A stretch of DNA of 64,000 bases. It comes from Chryseobacterium defluvii (lineage in GTDB: Bacteria; Bacteroidota; Bacteroidia; Flavobacteriales; Weeksellaceae). This document shows, in pieces, positions 1-11,248 of the stretch; position 1 is the first letter of the stretch, and the number at the start of each line of letters is the position of its first letter. A model generated the notes under the pieces. It was not told the DNA's origin, did no database searches, and saw nothing but the letters and a program-made list of their open reading frames with translations. The stretch covers positions 1,178,001-1,242,000 of the forward strand of contig NZ_RBXB01000001.1 in assembly GCF_003634775.1 (NCBI RefSeq), given 5' to 3'. The translations under genes were made by a program, and so were the position numbers.

Positions 1-108
1 TTGTTTCAGCTTTTCAGGAGGAATAAGAGAAGTGGTCTGTTCATTATGTTTTCGGACAGAACATGAGGTGAGAATTAAAAATAATAATACTATCGAATAA
101 TTTTTCAA
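1..108 (-). CDS. Lipoprotein, N-terminal part (runs off the window)
   Basis: Only the first 36 codons are inside the window. Reading leftwards from a TTG at 106-108, the protein has a short basic start, a hydrophobic stretch and a lipobox-like LTSC, followed by polar residues. This is the pattern of a lipoprotein signal peptide cleaved before Cys. An in-frame TGA just upstream rules out an earlier ATG, so TTG is the only plausible start. The function cannot be told from this part. Confidence 0.6.
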   Translation of the reverse strand, partial: MKNYSIVLLFLILTSCSVRKHNEQTTSLIPPEKLKQ

Positions 109-285
109 GACAACTGAGTTTCAATCAATCTGCTAAATTACAGAGTTTTAAATTATTGAAGATTAAATCAATGATAAATTATTCTGAAATCCTTTTAATT
201 TTAGTTAAAATAGTTGTGTCCTCATCCTATTGACTTTCATTTAAATCAAAAAGTCAATACATTTGATGCTTATTTAAAAAAACAA

Positions 286-1380
286 ATGATTTATTTAATT
301 ATTACGATAGTTGGTTTAATAATACTCTATTTTATCATAACAGGTCAGCAGGCTTTCGGGGCAGAACCTAAGGGAGCGAGATTGCAACGAATACAACAAT
401 CGGGGCTTTATAAAGACAAACAGTTTCAGAATCTAAGCCCTACACCCTCTATTGCAGAAGGCTACAGCATGCCGAAAGTAATGTATGATTTCTTTTTTGC
501 GAAAAAAAATCCGCTTTTAAAGCCCCTGAATAGCATTCCGTCTGTTCATACCAACCTGAAAAGCCTTTCAAGAAATGTAGATGTCTTCATTTGGCTGGGG
601 CATTCATCCTATTATATTCAGGCGGATGGTATTTCTTTTTTGATAGATCCGGTACTGAGCTCTTACGGTTCACCGTTTAAATTTTTTAATAAAGCATTTC
701 AGGGCTCAGATATCTTTACGCCTGAAGATGTTCCCAACCTGGATTATCTTGTGATTACCCATGATCACTTTGATCATCTTGATTATCCGACAGTGAAGGC
801 AATCAGGGACAGGGTAGGCAAAGTAATTCTGCCCTTAGGAGTCGGGGCGCATTTGGAAAGATGGGGATATACCGCTGATCAGCTTATCGAAGAAGAGTGG
901 GGAGCATCCATCGATTTAAAAAATAACAGTAAGATTACTTATACCCCTGCAAGGCATTTTTCAGGGAGAAAAATAAAAAGAAACAATACACTTTGGACTT
1001 CCTATGTTCTTGAGACACCCACTAAAAAAATATTTCTGGGCGGAGACAGCGGGTATGATACCCATTTTAAAATGATCGGGGATACTTACGGACCTTTTGA
1101 TTATGCCATTATTGAAAACGGGCAATACAACGAAGCCTGGAAATATATCCATGCCTTGCCGGAAGATGTTATCCAGGCAAGTATAGATGTCAATGCCAGG
1201 AATATCATTCCTGTACATTCGGCGAAGTTTGCTCTGGCGCTTCACGCATGGAATGAGCCCCTGAAAAAAGTAACAGAACTTGGAAGAGGAAAAAATCTCG
1301 ATATACTGACCCCAATGATCGGTGAAATTGTTGATTTAAATAAATCGGACAATCGCTTTACAACCTGGTGGGAAGACTAG
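286..1380 (+). CDS. Membrane-anchored MBL-fold metallohydrolase, UlaG/NAPE-PLD-like
   Basis: A metallo-beta-lactamase-fold hydrolase of the group holding UlaG lactonases and NAPE-PLD-type phospholipases; the substrate is unknown. From ATG 286 it has 364 residues. Residues 1-22 form one hydrophobic segment, so the enzyme is probably anchored in the inner membrane or exported. The metal motif is THDHFDHLD (H159, H161, D163, H164). Later ligand candidates are the His in ARHFSG, the Asp in GGDSGYD and the His in PVHSAKF. A TTG at 214 would add 24 residues in front of the hydrophobic segment and is less likely. Its stop overlaps the stop of the convergent gene in a shared CTAG. Confidence 0.85.
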   Translation: MIYLIITIVGLIILYFIITGQQAFGAEPKGARLQRIQQSGLYKDKQFQNLSPTPSIAEGYSMPKVMYDFFFAKKNPLLKPLNSIPSVHTNLKSLSRNVDVFIWLGHSSYYIQADGISFLIDPVLSSYGSPFKFFNKAFQGSDIFTPEDVPNLDYLVITHDHFDHLDYPTVKAIRDRVGKVILPLGVGAHLERWGYTADQLIEEEWGASIDLKNNSKITYTPARHFSGRKIKRNNTLWTSYVLETPTKKIFLGGDSGYDTHFKMIGDTYGPFDYAIIENGQYNEAWKYIHALPEDVIQASIDVNARNIIPVHSAKFALALHAWNEPLKKVTELGRGKNLDILTPMIGEIVDLNKSDNRFTTWWED

Positions 1381-1664
1381 GCGTGCCAGATGTCCTTGTA
1401 CCTTGCCGGGTGATTTTCAAACTGCTGCCGTACAAAGTCGCATTCAGGGTCTACCAGCAAGTCTTTTTCCTCAGCATACCGTACAAGCTCATCTAAAAGC
1501 ATTTTGGCATATCCTTTTCCTTCATGCTCCGGATCAAGCTTGGTATAATACACAATTAAAAGCCTTCCGTCAATCTCTATGGACATATAGCCTGCTTTTT
1601 TTTCATCTATTAATATTTGCAATTCGTCCTGATATGGAGATATTTCGAATTTTATATTTTCCAT
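1377..1664 (-). CDS. Small GNAT acetyltransferase, YjdJ type
   Basis: A 95-residue single-domain protein of the short GNAT family (Acetyltransf_CG, YjdJ/YidJ-like). The acetyl-CoA-binding signature appears as EHEGKGYAKMLLDELV at about residues 46-61. The tail NHPARYKDIW is typical of this subgroup, where a Cys or Asp next to the binding loop is conserved (here DPECDFV). Substrates of this subgroup are largely unknown. It is convergent with the MBL-fold gene and shares the last four bases with it, so no separate terminator fits between them. Confidence 0.85.
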   Translation of the reverse strand: MENIKFEISPYQDELQILIDEKKAGYMSIEIDGRLLIVYYTKLDPEHEGKGYAKMLLDELVRYAEEKDLLVDPECDFVRQQFENHPARYKDIWHA

Positions 1665-1776
1665 AATGATGAGATTTGGTTGATTATAACTAGATTCTTT
1701 ACTTTAAAATTACGAATTAAAAATTATAAAACGATTATTCTCTGCTAAATATTGATTAATCCATAATTATAGGAGG

Positions 1777-3051
1777 TTACATTACTCTTTTTGCAAGAAT
1801 TTTATCAATTCTGTTGCCATCCTTATCTACAATTTCCATAAGCAGATTGCCGATTTTTATCTGATCTCCGGTTTTCGGCATATTTCCGAATTCATCAATA
1901 AAAAGGCCGGAAACACTTATGAAATTCCTCTCAGTTTCCGGATCCATCTCTATTTTAAAATATTTTTTAAAGGTGTGAATGGAACATTTACCGTCTATCA
2001 GCCAGGAATTTTCGTTACGTTTGATAATTTCCGGCTCTTCATCAGAACCATCCGGGATATTACCTACCAGATCGTCCAGGATATCATTCAAGGTAATAAT
2101 TCCTTTTGTCGTACCATATTCATCAATAACTACAGCAATATGGGATTTATTATTCTGAAAGCTTTCCATTAAAGGATAAATAAAGGAGTTTTCACTTACA
2201 AATACGGCTTTGCGGAGATGCCCCCGCAAATTAAAATTATGATGATCAAGATCAAACAGGTCTCTCATTTTTACAATTCCGATAATGTTATCGAGATTAT
2301 TGCTTTCAGTAACAGGGTAAGTGGAATAGGAGCTGTTTTTGATTTTTTCTTTTACGCTTTCATAGCTGTCATCGGCATCTAAAGAGATGATATTGGAACG
2401 ATAAGTTGCTAAGGAACTCACTCTTCTGTCTCCCAGTTCAAAAGCATTCTTTAAAACATCATGCTCTTTTTCCTCTATAATTCCGCCTTCTTTTCCTTCT
2501 TTGATGATGGATTTTATTTCTTCTTCGGTCACCAGCTCTTTTTCATTATTACTGATACCCATAAGTTTCAGGACACCCTCATTTGTAATAGTCAGAAGCC
2601 ATACAAAAGGAGAAGCCAGTGCTGAAATCCAATACATGGGCTTGGCTATAAACATGGCAATTTTTTCAGGAAATTTTAATCCGATCCTTTTGGGTAGTAA
2701 TTCTCCGAATACAATAGACAGGAAGGTAATAACCACTACAATCAGCACCGATGCAATGCCTTTGGAATACTCTGTCAACCCCTCAAATGTTGAAATATAT
2801 TGCGCCAGTCCCGCAGTTAGCTTGTCACCGGAATAAATACCGAGTAAAATACCGATCAGGGTAATGCCGATCTGTACCGTTGAAAGGAATTTATTAGGAT
2901 TTTCTGAAAGTTCCATGGCTGTTTTGGCATTAGAATTACCCTTTCTTTTTTCGCTTTTCAGCTTGAAATTTCTGGAAGAGACCAATGCCATTTCAGACAT
3001 CGAGAAAATGCCATTCAGCAGGATAAGAAAAATAATAATAATAATTTCCAT
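1777..3051 (-). CDS. CNNM/CBS-domain transporter-like protein (HlyC/CorC family)
   Basis: A 424-residue integral membrane protein of the CNNM/CorC family, often annotated as hemolysin; relatives are linked to magnesium or cobalt homeostasis rather than haemolysis. The N-terminal 190 residues carry the CNNM (DUF21) domain with three to four hydrophobic helices and the motif GELLPKRIGL. A pair of CBS domains lies at about 205-330 (AVVIDEYGTTKGIITLNDI in the second). A CorC_HlyC domain closes the protein at about 340-420. All the expected parts are present and there is no sign of decay. It stands alone, with about 110 bases free downstream. Confidence 0.9.
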   Translation of the reverse strand: MEIIIIIFLILLNGIFSMSEMALVSSRNFKLKSEKRKGNSNAKTAMELSENPNKFLSTVQIGITLIGILLGIYSGDKLTAGLAQYISTFEGLTEYSKGIASVLIVVVITFLSIVFGELLPKRIGLKFPEKIAMFIAKPMYWISALASPFVWLLTITNEGVLKLMGISNNEKELVTEEEIKSIIKEGKEGGIIEEKEHDVLKNAFELGDRRVSSLATYRSNIISLDADDSYESVKEKIKNSSYSTYPVTESNNLDNIIGIVKMRDLFDLDHHNFNLRGHLRKAVFVSENSFIYPLMESFQNNKSHIAVVIDEYGTTKGIITLNDILDDLVGNIPDGSDEEPEIIKRNENSWLIDGKCSIHTFKKYFKIEMDPETERNFISVSGLFIDEFGNMPKTGDQIKIGNLLMEIVDKDGNRIDKILAKRVM

Positions 3052-3207
3052 AAAGTGGTAAATATCTAATGGGTTAACATAAAAATAGAAAATATTTTAA
3101 TCGTATCCACCGTATTATAAGGGTTTTAACAAAAATTGTGATATATGAAAGCCTTTTGGCATTTAAATTGTGATTACTATACCGTTGAATCAAAAAAAAC
3201 AACAGAA

Positions 3208-3633
3208 ATGAAAAAAATATTATTAACAGTGATGTTTTTAGGAACATTTACATTGAGTTTTGCTCAATCAGATTATTATAACGATTACAAAAGAAGTATT
3301 GCAGATGTTAACTGGACTACTGTAGCTACAGATTTGGTATTGAGTGCCATTCAGGTTAAACAACTGAATACATTGAATAGCAGATATTCAGATTATAACA
3401 CGTGGCTTAGAGTATATGGTGATAATCCTGACAGATGGAGAACCGACAGATACTATGAAATAGAAAGAATTTTAGGGCCGCAAAAGTATCTGAAGTTTAA
3501 AAATAAATATTATAAAGGAAAAAATCCTGTGGCTGTTTATAACAGAAATAAAAATAACCACAAAAAATATAAGCAAATGGCTCCAAAGGCAAAAGTACAT
3601 AAAGCTGTTAAAGGAAATGGCCATAAGCATTAA
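3208..3633 (+). CDS. Small secreted protein of unknown function
   Basis: The start at ATG 3208 gives 141 residues with a clean Sec signal peptide (MKKILLTVMFLGTFTLSFAQ, cleavage after Ala/Gln). The mature part is rich in Tyr, Asn, Lys and Arg, and the last 25 residues are strongly basic with several His. I recognise no domain. Similar small periplasmic proteins with a Lys/His-rich tail occur in flavobacteria, but no role follows from the sequence. The longer reading from 3145 puts 21 unlikely residues before the signal peptide. A strong terminator follows. Confidence 0.7.
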   Translation: MKKILLTVMFLGTFTLSFAQSDYYNDYKRSIADVNWTTVATDLVLSAIQVKQLNTLNSRYSDYNTWLRVYGDNPDRWRTDRYYEIERILGPQKYLKFKNKYYKGKNPVAVYNRNKNNHKKYKQMAPKAKVHKAVKGNGHKH

Positions 3634-3664
3634 TCAATTATTCAACTATACATTCAACTTTTTT

Positions 3665-3697
3665 AATGACTGATCTCCGGATCAGTCATTTTTTATT
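3665..3697 (+). terminator. Rho-independent terminator
   Basis: An 11-base perfect stem (3665-3675 with 3680-3690) with loop TCCG is followed by a T-rich tract. It lies 32 bases after the stop of the secreted protein. Confidence 0.85.
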
Positions 3698-3743
3698 TTA
3701 TCGATTATTATCATTTTTATATCAGAATGATGTTTGAATTTTA

Positions 3744-3751
3744 TAATTTTG
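3744..3751 (+). promoter_or_regulatory. -7 promoter box, near-leaderless AraC gene
   Basis: TAATTTTG matches the Bacteroidota -7 consensus TAnnTTTG. Only four bases separate it from ATG 3756, so the transcript would start at or beside the start codon. Confidence 0.5.
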
Positions 3752-3755
3752 GTTC

Positions 3756-4658
3756 ATGGAATCAATAGAAACAGTAAGAGGGTTTTATGAGCGTAATGCC
3801 ATAGGCGGTTTTTCATGCATCAAAACTCCGGGAATCGGACACTTTAATGTGTTCTCCAGAGAGAACTGTTCATCTGTCACGCCTTATAGCAGGAGGGATT
3901 ATTATAAAATTTCTTTAATTATAGGAAAGGGGAAGCTTCATTATGCCGATAAATGGATCTATGTAGACCGGCCTGCATTATTATTTTCAAATCCTGTTGT
4001 TCCGTATTCCTGGGAAGCGGAAGAAGAAAATCAGAGAGGCTGGTTTTGCCTTTTTACCGATCAGTTTTTGCAAAATGGGAGCAGGCTGGGAAATATTCAG
4101 GATTCCCCTCTTTTCAAAATCGGAGGAACGCCCGTTTTCTTTGTAGATGAACAACAACAGAAATCCATTTCCGAAATATTCATAAAAATGATGGCGGAAA
4201 TCCAGTCCGATTATCTGCATAAATATGATATGTTACGGGCTTATCTTCACCTTCTGGTTCATGAAACCATGAAAATGCATCCTGCGGAAAGTTTCGAACA
4301 TTACCAAAATGCTTCACAAAGAGTGGCTTCCTTGTTTATGGAATTGCTGGAAAGACAATTTCCTATTGACAGTCCGGAAGCATATCTTAAGCTGAAAACC
4401 CCCACAGACTATGCGGAAAGCCTGTCTATTCATGTTAATTCTTTAAACCGGTCTGTAAAGGAAATTACAGGAAAAACAACAACACAACAAATCACCGCAA
4501 GGATCATTCAGGAAGCGAATGCGCTTTTACAGCATACTGACTGGAATGTTTCTGAAATAGCCTATGGATTAGGGTTTGAAGAACCTGCTTATTTTACCAA
4601 TTACTTCAAGAAGCAAACAGGATATACTCCTATTGCACTCAGAAGTAATCTTGTTTGA
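3756..4658 (+). CDS. AraC-family transcriptional regulator
   Basis: A 300-residue regulator. The N-terminal 170 residues resemble an AraC-type cupin sensor (residues near VDRPALLFSNPVVPYSWE fit the family). The C-terminal 100 residues hold the double helix-turn-helix, with DWNVSEIAYGLGFEEPAYFTNYFKKQTG as second helix pair plus recognition helix and the usual YTP near the end. It sits just upstream of, and in the same direction as, an aldo-keto reductase, an MFS exporter and an MBL-fold protein, and is the obvious candidate for their control. Regulators of this kind respond to small organic ligands; the ligand here is unknown. Confidence 0.9.
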   Translation: MESIETVRGFYERNAIGGFSCIKTPGIGHFNVFSRENCSSVTPYSRRDYYKISLIIGKGKLHYADKWIYVDRPALLFSNPVVPYSWEAEEENQRGWFCLFTDQFLQNGSRLGNIQDSPLFKIGGTPVFFVDEQQQKSISEIFIKMMAEIQSDYLHKYDMLRAYLHLLVHETMKMHPAESFEHYQNASQRVASLFMELLERQFPIDSPEAYLKLKTPTDYAESLSIHVNSLNRSVKEITGKTTTQQITARIIQEANALLQHTDWNVSEIAYGLGFEEPAYFTNYFKKQTGYTPIALRSNLV

Positions 4659-4689
4659 TTTTTATAATTCTTAGTTTGAATTCTATATA

Positions 4690-4718
4690 AAGAACTGATC
4701 GTTCTTGTTCTAATTTTG
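4690..4718 (+). promoter_or_regulatory. Dyad operator candidate plus -7 box before the aldo-keto reductase
   Basis: AAGAAC-TGATC-GTTCTT (4690-4706) is a perfect 6-base dyad. The -7 box TAATTTTG follows at 4711-4718, 25 bases before ATG 4744. The dyad overlaps where the -33 element would sit, a usual place for a regulator site. The binding factor is not known; the AraC protein next door is a guess. Confidence 0.4.
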
Positions 4719-4743
4719 TTCCACTAATTAAATCACAAACATT

Positions 4744-5745
4744 ATGAAATTTAGAAAATTAGGAAACACCGGAGAACAATTATCTGCTATCGGGCTGGGA
4801 TGTATGGGAATGAGCTTTGCGTATGGCCCTGCAGATGAAAACGAAAGCATCAACACCTTACACAAAGCATTGGATGCAGGAGTTAACTTTTGGGATACTG
4901 CAGATATGTATGCCAATGGGGAGAATGAAAAACTGATTTCTAAAGTATTGGTACCCAATCGGGATAAAATTTTCATTGCCACCAAGTTTGGATTCAGGTT
5001 TAAAGATGGTAAAGCAAGTCACAGCGGAGCTCCGGGAACCTATTTTGATGGCTCTCCGGAATGGATTAAACAGGCAGTTGATCTAAGCCTTCAGAGACTT
5101 AAAATAGACACCATTGATCTTTATTATGCCCACAGGATAGATCCGAATATTCCCGTTGAAGAAACAGTAGGAGCTATGGCAGATCTGGTAAAGGCAGGAA
5201 AAGTAAGATATTTAGGATTGTCCGAAGCTTCGGCGGAATCCATCAGAAAAGCCAATAAAATTCATCCGATTACCGCTTTGCAATCAGAATATTCTATTCT
5301 TACCAGGGATGTAGAAAAAGAAATTTTGCCGACTATCAGGGAACTTGGAATTACTCTGGTGCCTTATTCTCCTTTAGCAAGAGGACTTTTTGCGAACATC
5401 AATGAAGTTCAGAATTTCGGAGATGATGATTTCAGAAAATCGTTGCCGCGTTATCAGCAGGAAAATCTTGAAAACAACAGAAACCTGGCTAAGGAATTCA
5501 ATGATTTTGCAGCTTCTAAAGGGGTAAAAGGAACACAGCTGGCTTTAGCATGGGTGGTGAACCAGGGAGAAGATATCCTTCCTATTCCGGGAACCAAGCG
5601 CATCAAATACCTGGAAGAAAATATTCAGGCCATTGATATAGAACTTTCTCCATCTGACCTGGATACCATAGATACCCTTCTTAAAAAGTATCCGAATGTT
5701 GGCGAAAGATATACTGAAGGCTCTATGAAGCTTGTTAATAATTAA
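4744..5745 (+). CDS. Aldo-keto reductase (AKR13-like)
   Basis: A 333-residue NADPH-dependent reductase of the aldo-keto reductase superfamily with a TIM-barrel fold. It would reduce an aldehyde or ketone in the cytoplasm. The catalytic tetrad can be read: D51, Y56 (in DTADMYANGENE), K81 (ATKFGF) and H130 (YYAHRID). The C-terminal cofactor loop is IPGTKRIKYLEENIQA. The length and motif order fit the yeast Aad/bacterial AKR13 group. It is the first gene after a promoter region with a dyad, and is followed at 54 bases by an MFS exporter, which suggests a shared transcript that handles and exports an electrophile or antibiotic-like compound. Confidence 0.92.
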   Translation: MKFRKLGNTGEQLSAIGLGCMGMSFAYGPADENESINTLHKALDAGVNFWDTADMYANGENEKLISKVLVPNRDKIFIATKFGFRFKDGKASHSGAPGTYFDGSPEWIKQAVDLSLQRLKIDTIDLYYAHRIDPNIPVEETVGAMADLVKAGKVRYLGLSEASAESIRKANKIHPITALQSEYSILTRDVEKEILPTIRELGITLVPYSPLARGLFANINEVQNFGDDDFRKSLPRYQQENLENNRNLAKEFNDFAASKGVKGTQLALAWVVNQGEDILPIPGTKRIKYLEENIQAIDIELSPSDLDTIDTLLKKYPNVGERYTEGSMKLVNN

Positions 5746-5799
5746 ACTGATATATATGTCCGGGCTTTGAAATTTCAAAACTCAGATTTTTTTAAAAAG

Positions 5800-7002
5800 A
5801 TGAAAAGGTCAATGAGGATCCTTAAAGAAAAAAACAAATTTATTGCGACGGTGCTGGCTTTTGGGATGATTCCCATATCAGGTTTGGCAACGGATATTTA
5901 TCTGCCTTCCATGCCGAGTATGGCGACGGAATTCAACCTTCCTGAAAGCAGCATTCAGCTTACCCTATCCATATTCCTGATCAGCTATGGACTTACCCAG
6001 TTCTTTGCTGGAAGTGTTGTGGATTCATTTGGAAGATACAGGATTTCCCTGATCTCCATGTTTTTGTTTATCGTAAGTTTTTTAATTACCGTATCCACCA
6101 AGAATATTATGGTAATTTATGCCATGCGGGTCATGCAGGGTGCTTTGGCAGGTCTTGCGGTTGTTTCCAAACGGGCATTTTTTGTAGATGTATATGAAGG
6201 TGAACAGCGGAAGCACTATCTAAGTATCATGACAATCGTCTGGTCGGTGGGCCCCATCATTGCGCCGTTTATCGGAGGATATTTGCAGAAGCATTTCGGA
6301 TGGCAGTCCAACTTTTATGTACTGGCCGGATACAGCTTATTGTTACTGATTCTGGAATTGATGTTTTCCGGAGAAACGTTGAAATCCAGAAACCCTTTCC
6401 ATATCAACTTTTTACTGAAAGAATATGACAGGATGTTCAGAACCAAAGATTTCTTCTACGGAATGCTGATGTGTGGATTGAGCTATGCGATGGTTATTTT
6501 CTTTAATCTTTGCGGGGCTTTCATCATTGAACATAAAATGGGCTATTCCGAAGTCATTGCAGGTTATGCTTCCCTGATTTTAGGTTTTGCCTGGATGGTG
6601 GGAGGTTTTATAGGAAAAGCATTGATGAATAAGGCATTTTTACCCAAGATCCGGTATGCCAATTTTATTCAGCTTGCTTTGATCATCCTGATGTTTGCGG
6701 CATCTTACCTGACAAGCAATCTTTATACTTTAGTAGCATTTGCTTTTGCGATCCACGTGACGGCAGGATTTATATTTAATAATTATTTTGCCTACTGTCT
6801 GGGGAGATTCCCAAATTCTGCGGGACTTGCAGGAGGGTTAACCGGGGGAGTGGCATTTATCATCACTTCAGCCATCAGTTACGGAATCGTAGCAATCATT
6901 AAACCTGAAATCCAGCTACAGGTAGCAGAAGGATATTTCATATTGGGAATCCTGGGGCTCTTTATTTTAAGCATGATCAAAATCAGAAAAGCACATATTT
7001 AA
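5800..7002 (+). CDS. MFS drug-resistance transporter, Bcr/CflA type
   Basis: A 400-residue major facilitator protein with about 12 transmembrane helices. The early motif LATDIYLPSMPSMATEF and the loop GSVVDSFGRYRISL between helices 2 and 3 are typical of the Bcr/CflA (DHA1) drug-proton antiporters. ATG 5800 is preferred because it leaves a short basic N-terminus before helix 1; a TTG at 5767 would extend it by 11 residues. Only three bases separate its stop from the next gene, so the two are almost certainly co-transcribed. Confidence 0.9.
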   Translation: MKRSMRILKEKNKFIATVLAFGMIPISGLATDIYLPSMPSMATEFNLPESSIQLTLSIFLISYGLTQFFAGSVVDSFGRYRISLISMFLFIVSFLITVSTKNIMVIYAMRVMQGALAGLAVVSKRAFFVDVYEGEQRKHYLSIMTIVWSVGPIIAPFIGGYLQKHFGWQSNFYVLAGYSLLLLILELMFSGETLKSRNPFHINFLLKEYDRMFRTKDFFYGMLMCGLSYAMVIFFNLCGAFIIEHKMGYSEVIAGYASLILGFAWMVGGFIGKALMNKAFLPKIRYANFIQLALIILMFAASYLTSNLYTLVAFAFAIHVTAGFIFNNYFAYCLGRFPNSAGLAGGLTGGVAFIITSAISYGIVAIIKPEIQLQVAEGYFILGILGLFILSMIKIRKAHI

Positions 7003-7005
7003 ACG

Positions 7006-8004
7006 ATGAACAGAAGAGAACTTTTAAAAAATGGATTGTTAGCCGGAGCATTAAGCGTCACTCCTTTTTCAGGTATTTTTGCTGCGGCCAACGGAAAAAA
7101 ATATTTGAAACCTGAAAATGATCTTTCTGGATTCAAAAAAATTCTTCTTGGAGAATTGGAATTATTCATCCTTACAGACGGATATATTCATGAAAAAGAC
7201 TTGAAATCTTTCGCTCCGAGAGGAAATTTATCACAACTGAAAACTATTCTTAAAGACAATTTCCGGTCTGATGAATATATTGATATGGCTATGAACATCC
7301 TTCTTGTGAAAACCAAGGATAAACTGATCTTATTGGACGCGGGTATGGGTATTTTTGCGGATGAAAGAACCGGGTTTTTATTAAAAAGCCTTCAGAAATC
7401 GGGATTTTCTCCCGGTGATATTACAGATGTGTTTATTTCACATGCCCACCCGGATCATATCGGAGGAGTAGTGGACAAACAAAATAAACCAGTATTTCCT
7501 AATGCCAGGCTTTTTATTTCAAAAGTAGAATTTGATTTCTGGATGAAAGCTACCATTAAAGATTTCAGCAACAGTGCCCTGAAGGCCCAGCCGGAGTTCC
7601 TTAATCAGATTATTCCTGCCGTTCAGAATATATTGAAAACCATACAGCCTCAACTGAACTTTTTTAACCTGAATAAAAATCTTTATGATCATTTCAGTTT
7701 TCAGCTGGCTCCGGGACATACTCCGGGCTTAACGGTGATGACGATTACTTCTGGGACAGAAAAACTGGTTTATATAGCTGATCTTATTCATTCCGATGTG
7801 ATTCTTTTTCCGAATCCGGATTGGGGATATTTCGGAGATACGGATCTGGATATTGCTTCTGGGTCCCGCATCAAACTTCTTCAGCAATTAGCAGACACAA
7901 AAGCAAGAGCTTTTGCCTATCATTTGCCGTGGCCGGGATTGGGTTTTACTAAAAAGAAAGCCAAAGGATTCGAATGGATTCCGGAAGCCTTTATGAATCC
8001 TTAA
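7006..8004 (+). CDS. Exported MBL-fold metallohydrolase with Tat-like signal
   Basis: A 332-residue metallo-beta-lactamase-fold protein. The start NRRELLKNGLLAGAL matches a twin-arginine signal (RRxLLK plus a hydrophobic run), so it is probably exported folded. The metal motif is HAHPDH (H146, H148, D150, H151), with H238 in APGHTPG and a later Asp in ADLIHSD. The family includes lactonases and other hydrolases; the real substrate is unknown. It is the last gene of the AraC, AKR, MFS, MBL run, and a hairpin follows it. Confidence 0.88.
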   Translation: MNRRELLKNGLLAGALSVTPFSGIFAAANGKKYLKPENDLSGFKKILLGELELFILTDGYIHEKDLKSFAPRGNLSQLKTILKDNFRSDEYIDMAMNILLVKTKDKLILLDAGMGIFADERTGFLLKSLQKSGFSPGDITDVFISHAHPDHIGGVVDKQNKPVFPNARLFISKVEFDFWMKATIKDFSNSALKAQPEFLNQIIPAVQNILKTIQPQLNFFNLNKNLYDHFSFQLAPGHTPGLTVMTITSGTEKLVYIADLIHSDVILFPNPDWGYFGDTDLDIASGSRIKLLQQLADTKARAFAYHLPWPGLGFTKKKAKGFEWIPEAFMNP

Positions 8005-8045
8005 TATTAATATTTTATATTTTTCTACTCATAATTTTCTACAAT

Positions 8046-8074
8046 AAATCCTCCCGGAAACGAGAGGATTTTGA
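8046..8074 (+). terminator. Terminator-like hairpin after the MBL-fold gene
   Basis: AAATCCTC (8046-8053) pairs with GAGGATTT (8064-8071) around a 10-base loop, and a short T run follows. Moderate strength. Confidence 0.5.
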
Positions 8075-8225
8075 TGTATTACCCTTTTAAATTTGCCCAA
8101 CTTTCTAAATTACGAGACTCATGTTTTAAGCCTGGATAAAACAGCAAGGGTTTTACAGAACTTAAATCAACTGAAGTGTTATTAGCTTTGTGTCTTTTGT
8201 AGGTAACTACCAGAATAAATCTAAC

Positions 8226-8256
8226 AAAAAAGCTCCTTAAAAAAGGAGCTTTTTTG
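8226..8256. terminator. Bidirectional terminator downstream of icd
   Basis: A stem of about 12 bases (8227-8238 with 8243-8254) with an AAAA loop, flanked by A and T runs on both sides. It can stop icd from the minus strand and transcripts from the left. Confidence 0.85.
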
Positions 8257-8274
8257 TTATCGTATAAACTGAAA

Positions 8275-10539
<2,265 letters not shown>

Positions 10540-10634
10540 TTAAAATTTAAATTTTTTAAATTAATACTCAGTAAGATTTTGCACTTTAAGAATTATTTAA
10601 CCTTTATCAGAGAGGAAATGCGGTGTAATTTGAG

Positions 10635-10642
10635 TAAATTTG
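10635..10642 (+). promoter_or_regulatory. Possible -7 box of tpx
   Basis: TAAATTTG matches the -7 consensus 23 bases before ATG 10666. The -33 element is not clear. Confidence 0.35.
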
Positions 10643-10665
10643 AGAAAACTAAAAAAACAAAGTTT

Positions 10666-11166
10666 ATGTCAACTACTATTACTTTAAAAGGAAATGAAGT
10701 ACATACGATAGGAGTTCTTCCGTCTGTAGGAACTACCGTAAGGGATTTTGCACTGGTAGATTCCAATCTGCATGTTAAAACATTGCAGGATTTTGATGGT
10801 AAGAAAAAAGTCTTCAATATATTTCCAAGTATAGATACGGGAATTTGTGCGGCTTCTGCAAGAAAATTCAATGAAGAAGCTTCAAATCTGCACAATACTG
10901 TCGTAATCAACATTTCAAAAGATTTACCTTTTGCATTAGGCAGGTTCTGTGCTGCGGAAGGCCTGAACAATGTTGAAACACTTTCGGATTTCAGAAGCAG
11001 TTTTGGTGATGACTATGAAGTAACTATTACAGATTCTCCAATGAAAGGTCTTTTGAGCAGAGCAGTAATTGTTACCGATGAAAATAATAAAGTAGTATAT
11101 ACGGAACAGGTTCCGGAAATCACTCACGAACCTAATTATGAGGCAGCGATTGCAGCTTTAAAATAA
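10666..11166 (+). CDS. tpx: Thiol peroxidase
   Basis: A 166-residue atypical 2-Cys peroxiredoxin that reduces hydrogen and organic peroxides with thioredoxin as electron donor. The peroxidatic cysteine is C61 (SIDTGICAASARKF) and the resolving cysteine is C95 (GRFCAAEGL), the positions known from E. coli Tpx. ATG 10666 gives the family length. The reading from 10579 adds 29 residues, including a likely promoter, and is rejected. It is divergent from icd and followed by a hairpin terminator. Confidence 0.96.
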   Translation: MSTTITLKGNEVHTIGVLPSVGTTVRDFALVDSNLHVKTLQDFDGKKKVFNIFPSIDTGICAASARKFNEEASNLHNTVVINISKDLPFALGRFCAAEGLNNVETLSDFRSSFGDDYEVTITDSPMKGLLSRAVIVTDENNKVVYTEQVPEITHEPNYEAAIAALK

Positions 11167-11186
11167 TGACGGCATACAATTGATAT

Positions 11187-11224
11187 AAAGCCTTGTGAGA
11201 ATCTTATTTTCGCAGGGCTTTTTC
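11187..11224 (+). terminator. Terminator after tpx
   Basis: AAAGCC plus further partly wobble pairs (11187-11198) match with CGCAGGGCTTT (11211-11221), followed by a T run. Confidence 0.6.
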
Positions 11225-11248
11225 AGCATAATATTTCAGCTTAACAGA

